Source of the DNA: Oscillatoria sp. SIO1A7
Lineage (GTDB): Bacteria > Cyanobacteriota > Cyanobacteriia > Cyanobacteriales > Laspinemataceae
Direction of reading: 5' to 3'
Assembly: GCA_010672965.1 (NCBI GenBank)
Contig: JAAHFN010000036.1
Location: forward strand, 1-64,000
DNA: 64,000 bases
The notes below the pieces were generated by a model, which saw nothing but the letters and a program-made list of their open reading frames with translations, did not search any database and was not told the origin of the DNA. The position numbers and the translations under genes are program-made. The first letter of the stretch is position 1, and the number at the start of each line of letters is the position of its first letter. Positions 63,566 to 64,000 of the stretch are shown here, piece after piece.

Positions 63566-64000
63566 AAGCTTCCTCCGCTGTCATCGTCCTTTTACTGTTT
63601 TCTGCTTCTGCCAAAGCTCCTTCAACCGCTTGAGATAGCGCCTCTTGATAGGCTCTATTTTCCCGCTCTATCGCCCGGATAATACCGTTCGTCAGGCGAT
63701 CGCTCGCGCTAGCATAAGCCACAAAAGCATCTCGCTCCCCTTGCAAAATCATCCAAGCTCCATAGCAACGACTTAGAAAAGCCTGCAACCTAGCTCCCAT
63801 ATCTGACGGAGGAGCGATCGCCTCATAAGCAAAGTCAGCCAGCAATTCTCGCCGTTCCTCGGAAAGCTCTGCCCAATTTTCTTCAACTGTAGCCGCCAAA
63901 CTATTAGCTCCTTCCGCCAGTTCCCAGAGGCGCGAAGCATTCGACGGGCGAGGCTGAAAAATTTGTCTAATCTCCGACGGACTCAATGGGTAAGCAACGC
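63525..64000 (-). CDS. Antitoxin-like protein B (partial, runs off the window)
   Basis: At least 153 residues. The frame stays open to the window edge (VAYPLSPSEIRQIF), and its paralog shows that a few more N-terminal residues are expected (CAYALSPPDAFSPSEI), so the true start lies beyond 64000. Blocks: SRLWELAEGANSLAA, ELSEERRELLADFAYEAIAPPSDMG, AFLSRCYGAWMILQGERDAFVAYASASDRL, and MTAEEACEWIREISYRALH at the end. It overlaps the RelE-like gene by 41 bp. No DNA-binding motif was recognised, so the antitoxin role is inferred from the pairing. Confidence 0.65.
   Translation of the reverse strand, partial: VAYPLSPSEIRQIFQPRPSNASRLWELAEGANSLAATVEENWAELSEERRELLADFAYEAIAPPSDMGARLQAFLSRCYGAWMILQGERDAFVAYASASDRLTNGIIRAIERENRAYQEALSQAVEGALAEAENSKRTMTAEEACEWIREISYRALH

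Overview
The window reads as a chromosomal segment of a cyanobacterium, probably a filamentous one. The HIP1 octamer GCGATCGC is extremely frequent in genes and spacers. Several genes belong to typically cyanobacterial families: xisH/xisI, a sigma factor/DUF1822/CHAT set, His-rich zinc proteins and a STAND-WD40 protein. Spacers are full of heptanucleotide tandem repeats (CCCAATG and similar) and small palindromic elements. No rRNA, tRNA or CRISPR array was recognised, and no intact transposase gene was found.

Layout. 0-6.6 kb: a TldD/PmbA-family gene, a repeat-filled spacer, then a reverse-strand sigma-like / DUF1822 / CHAT set whose CHAT gene is cut to an N-terminal stub, and a small membrane protein. 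7.2-11.7 kb: a pstS-pstC-pstA-pstB phosphate transporter operon with a Pho box of four 11-bp-spaced repeats. 12-13.8 kb: a secreted CHAT protease with a long Glu-rich linker. 14.2-19.1 kb: zinc genes (Zur-type box, znuA, znuC, znuB, a His-rich COG0523 GTPase). 19.5-21.2 kb: an MFS permease. 21.5-35.2 kb: a conflict or defence-like island. It holds xisH/xisI, a 1,428-residue NACHT-type ATPase ending in a PD-(D/E)XK-like nuclease, a 1,345-residue BrxC/PglY-like P-loop protein, a tightly coupled pair (GNAT fused to a tRNA-guanine-transglycosylase-like domain, then a probable winged-helix protein), and a parA relic split by a small mobile element. 35.2-44.3 kb: housekeeping or specialised genes (type II thioesterase, NAD(P)-binding SDR, two phasin-like paralogs, cupin, CCA-adding enzyme, YaaW-like protein, O-antigen-ligase-like protein). 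45-50.7 kb: a trypsin-like protease and a STAND-WD40 ATPase that appear to share an N-terminal effector-associated domain. 52.2-57.4 kb: an orphan DUF433 antitoxin, a small sigma factor, and four genes (five domains) of a small acidic family with an EF-hand-like loop, part of which lies in an 807-bp tandem duplication. 57.6-64 kb: a VIT/vWA protein, a retropepsin-like protease operon, and two antitoxin-like paralogs, one with its RelE-like partner and one without.

Non-autonomous mobile elements are a second theme. At least seven families of 85-215 bp palindromic elements can be defined by comparing copies. Family A has a TA target duplication, confirmed by an unoccupied paralogous site. Family D has an 8-bp duplication, confirmed at two sites. 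Family E interrupts parA with a 6-bp duplication. The element labels A to G are local to this report. Functional calls rest on motif recognition by eye, and no database search was run. Many computed frames start at TTG or GTG, so starts were chosen by Shine-Dalgarno sequence, ATG position and family N-termini.
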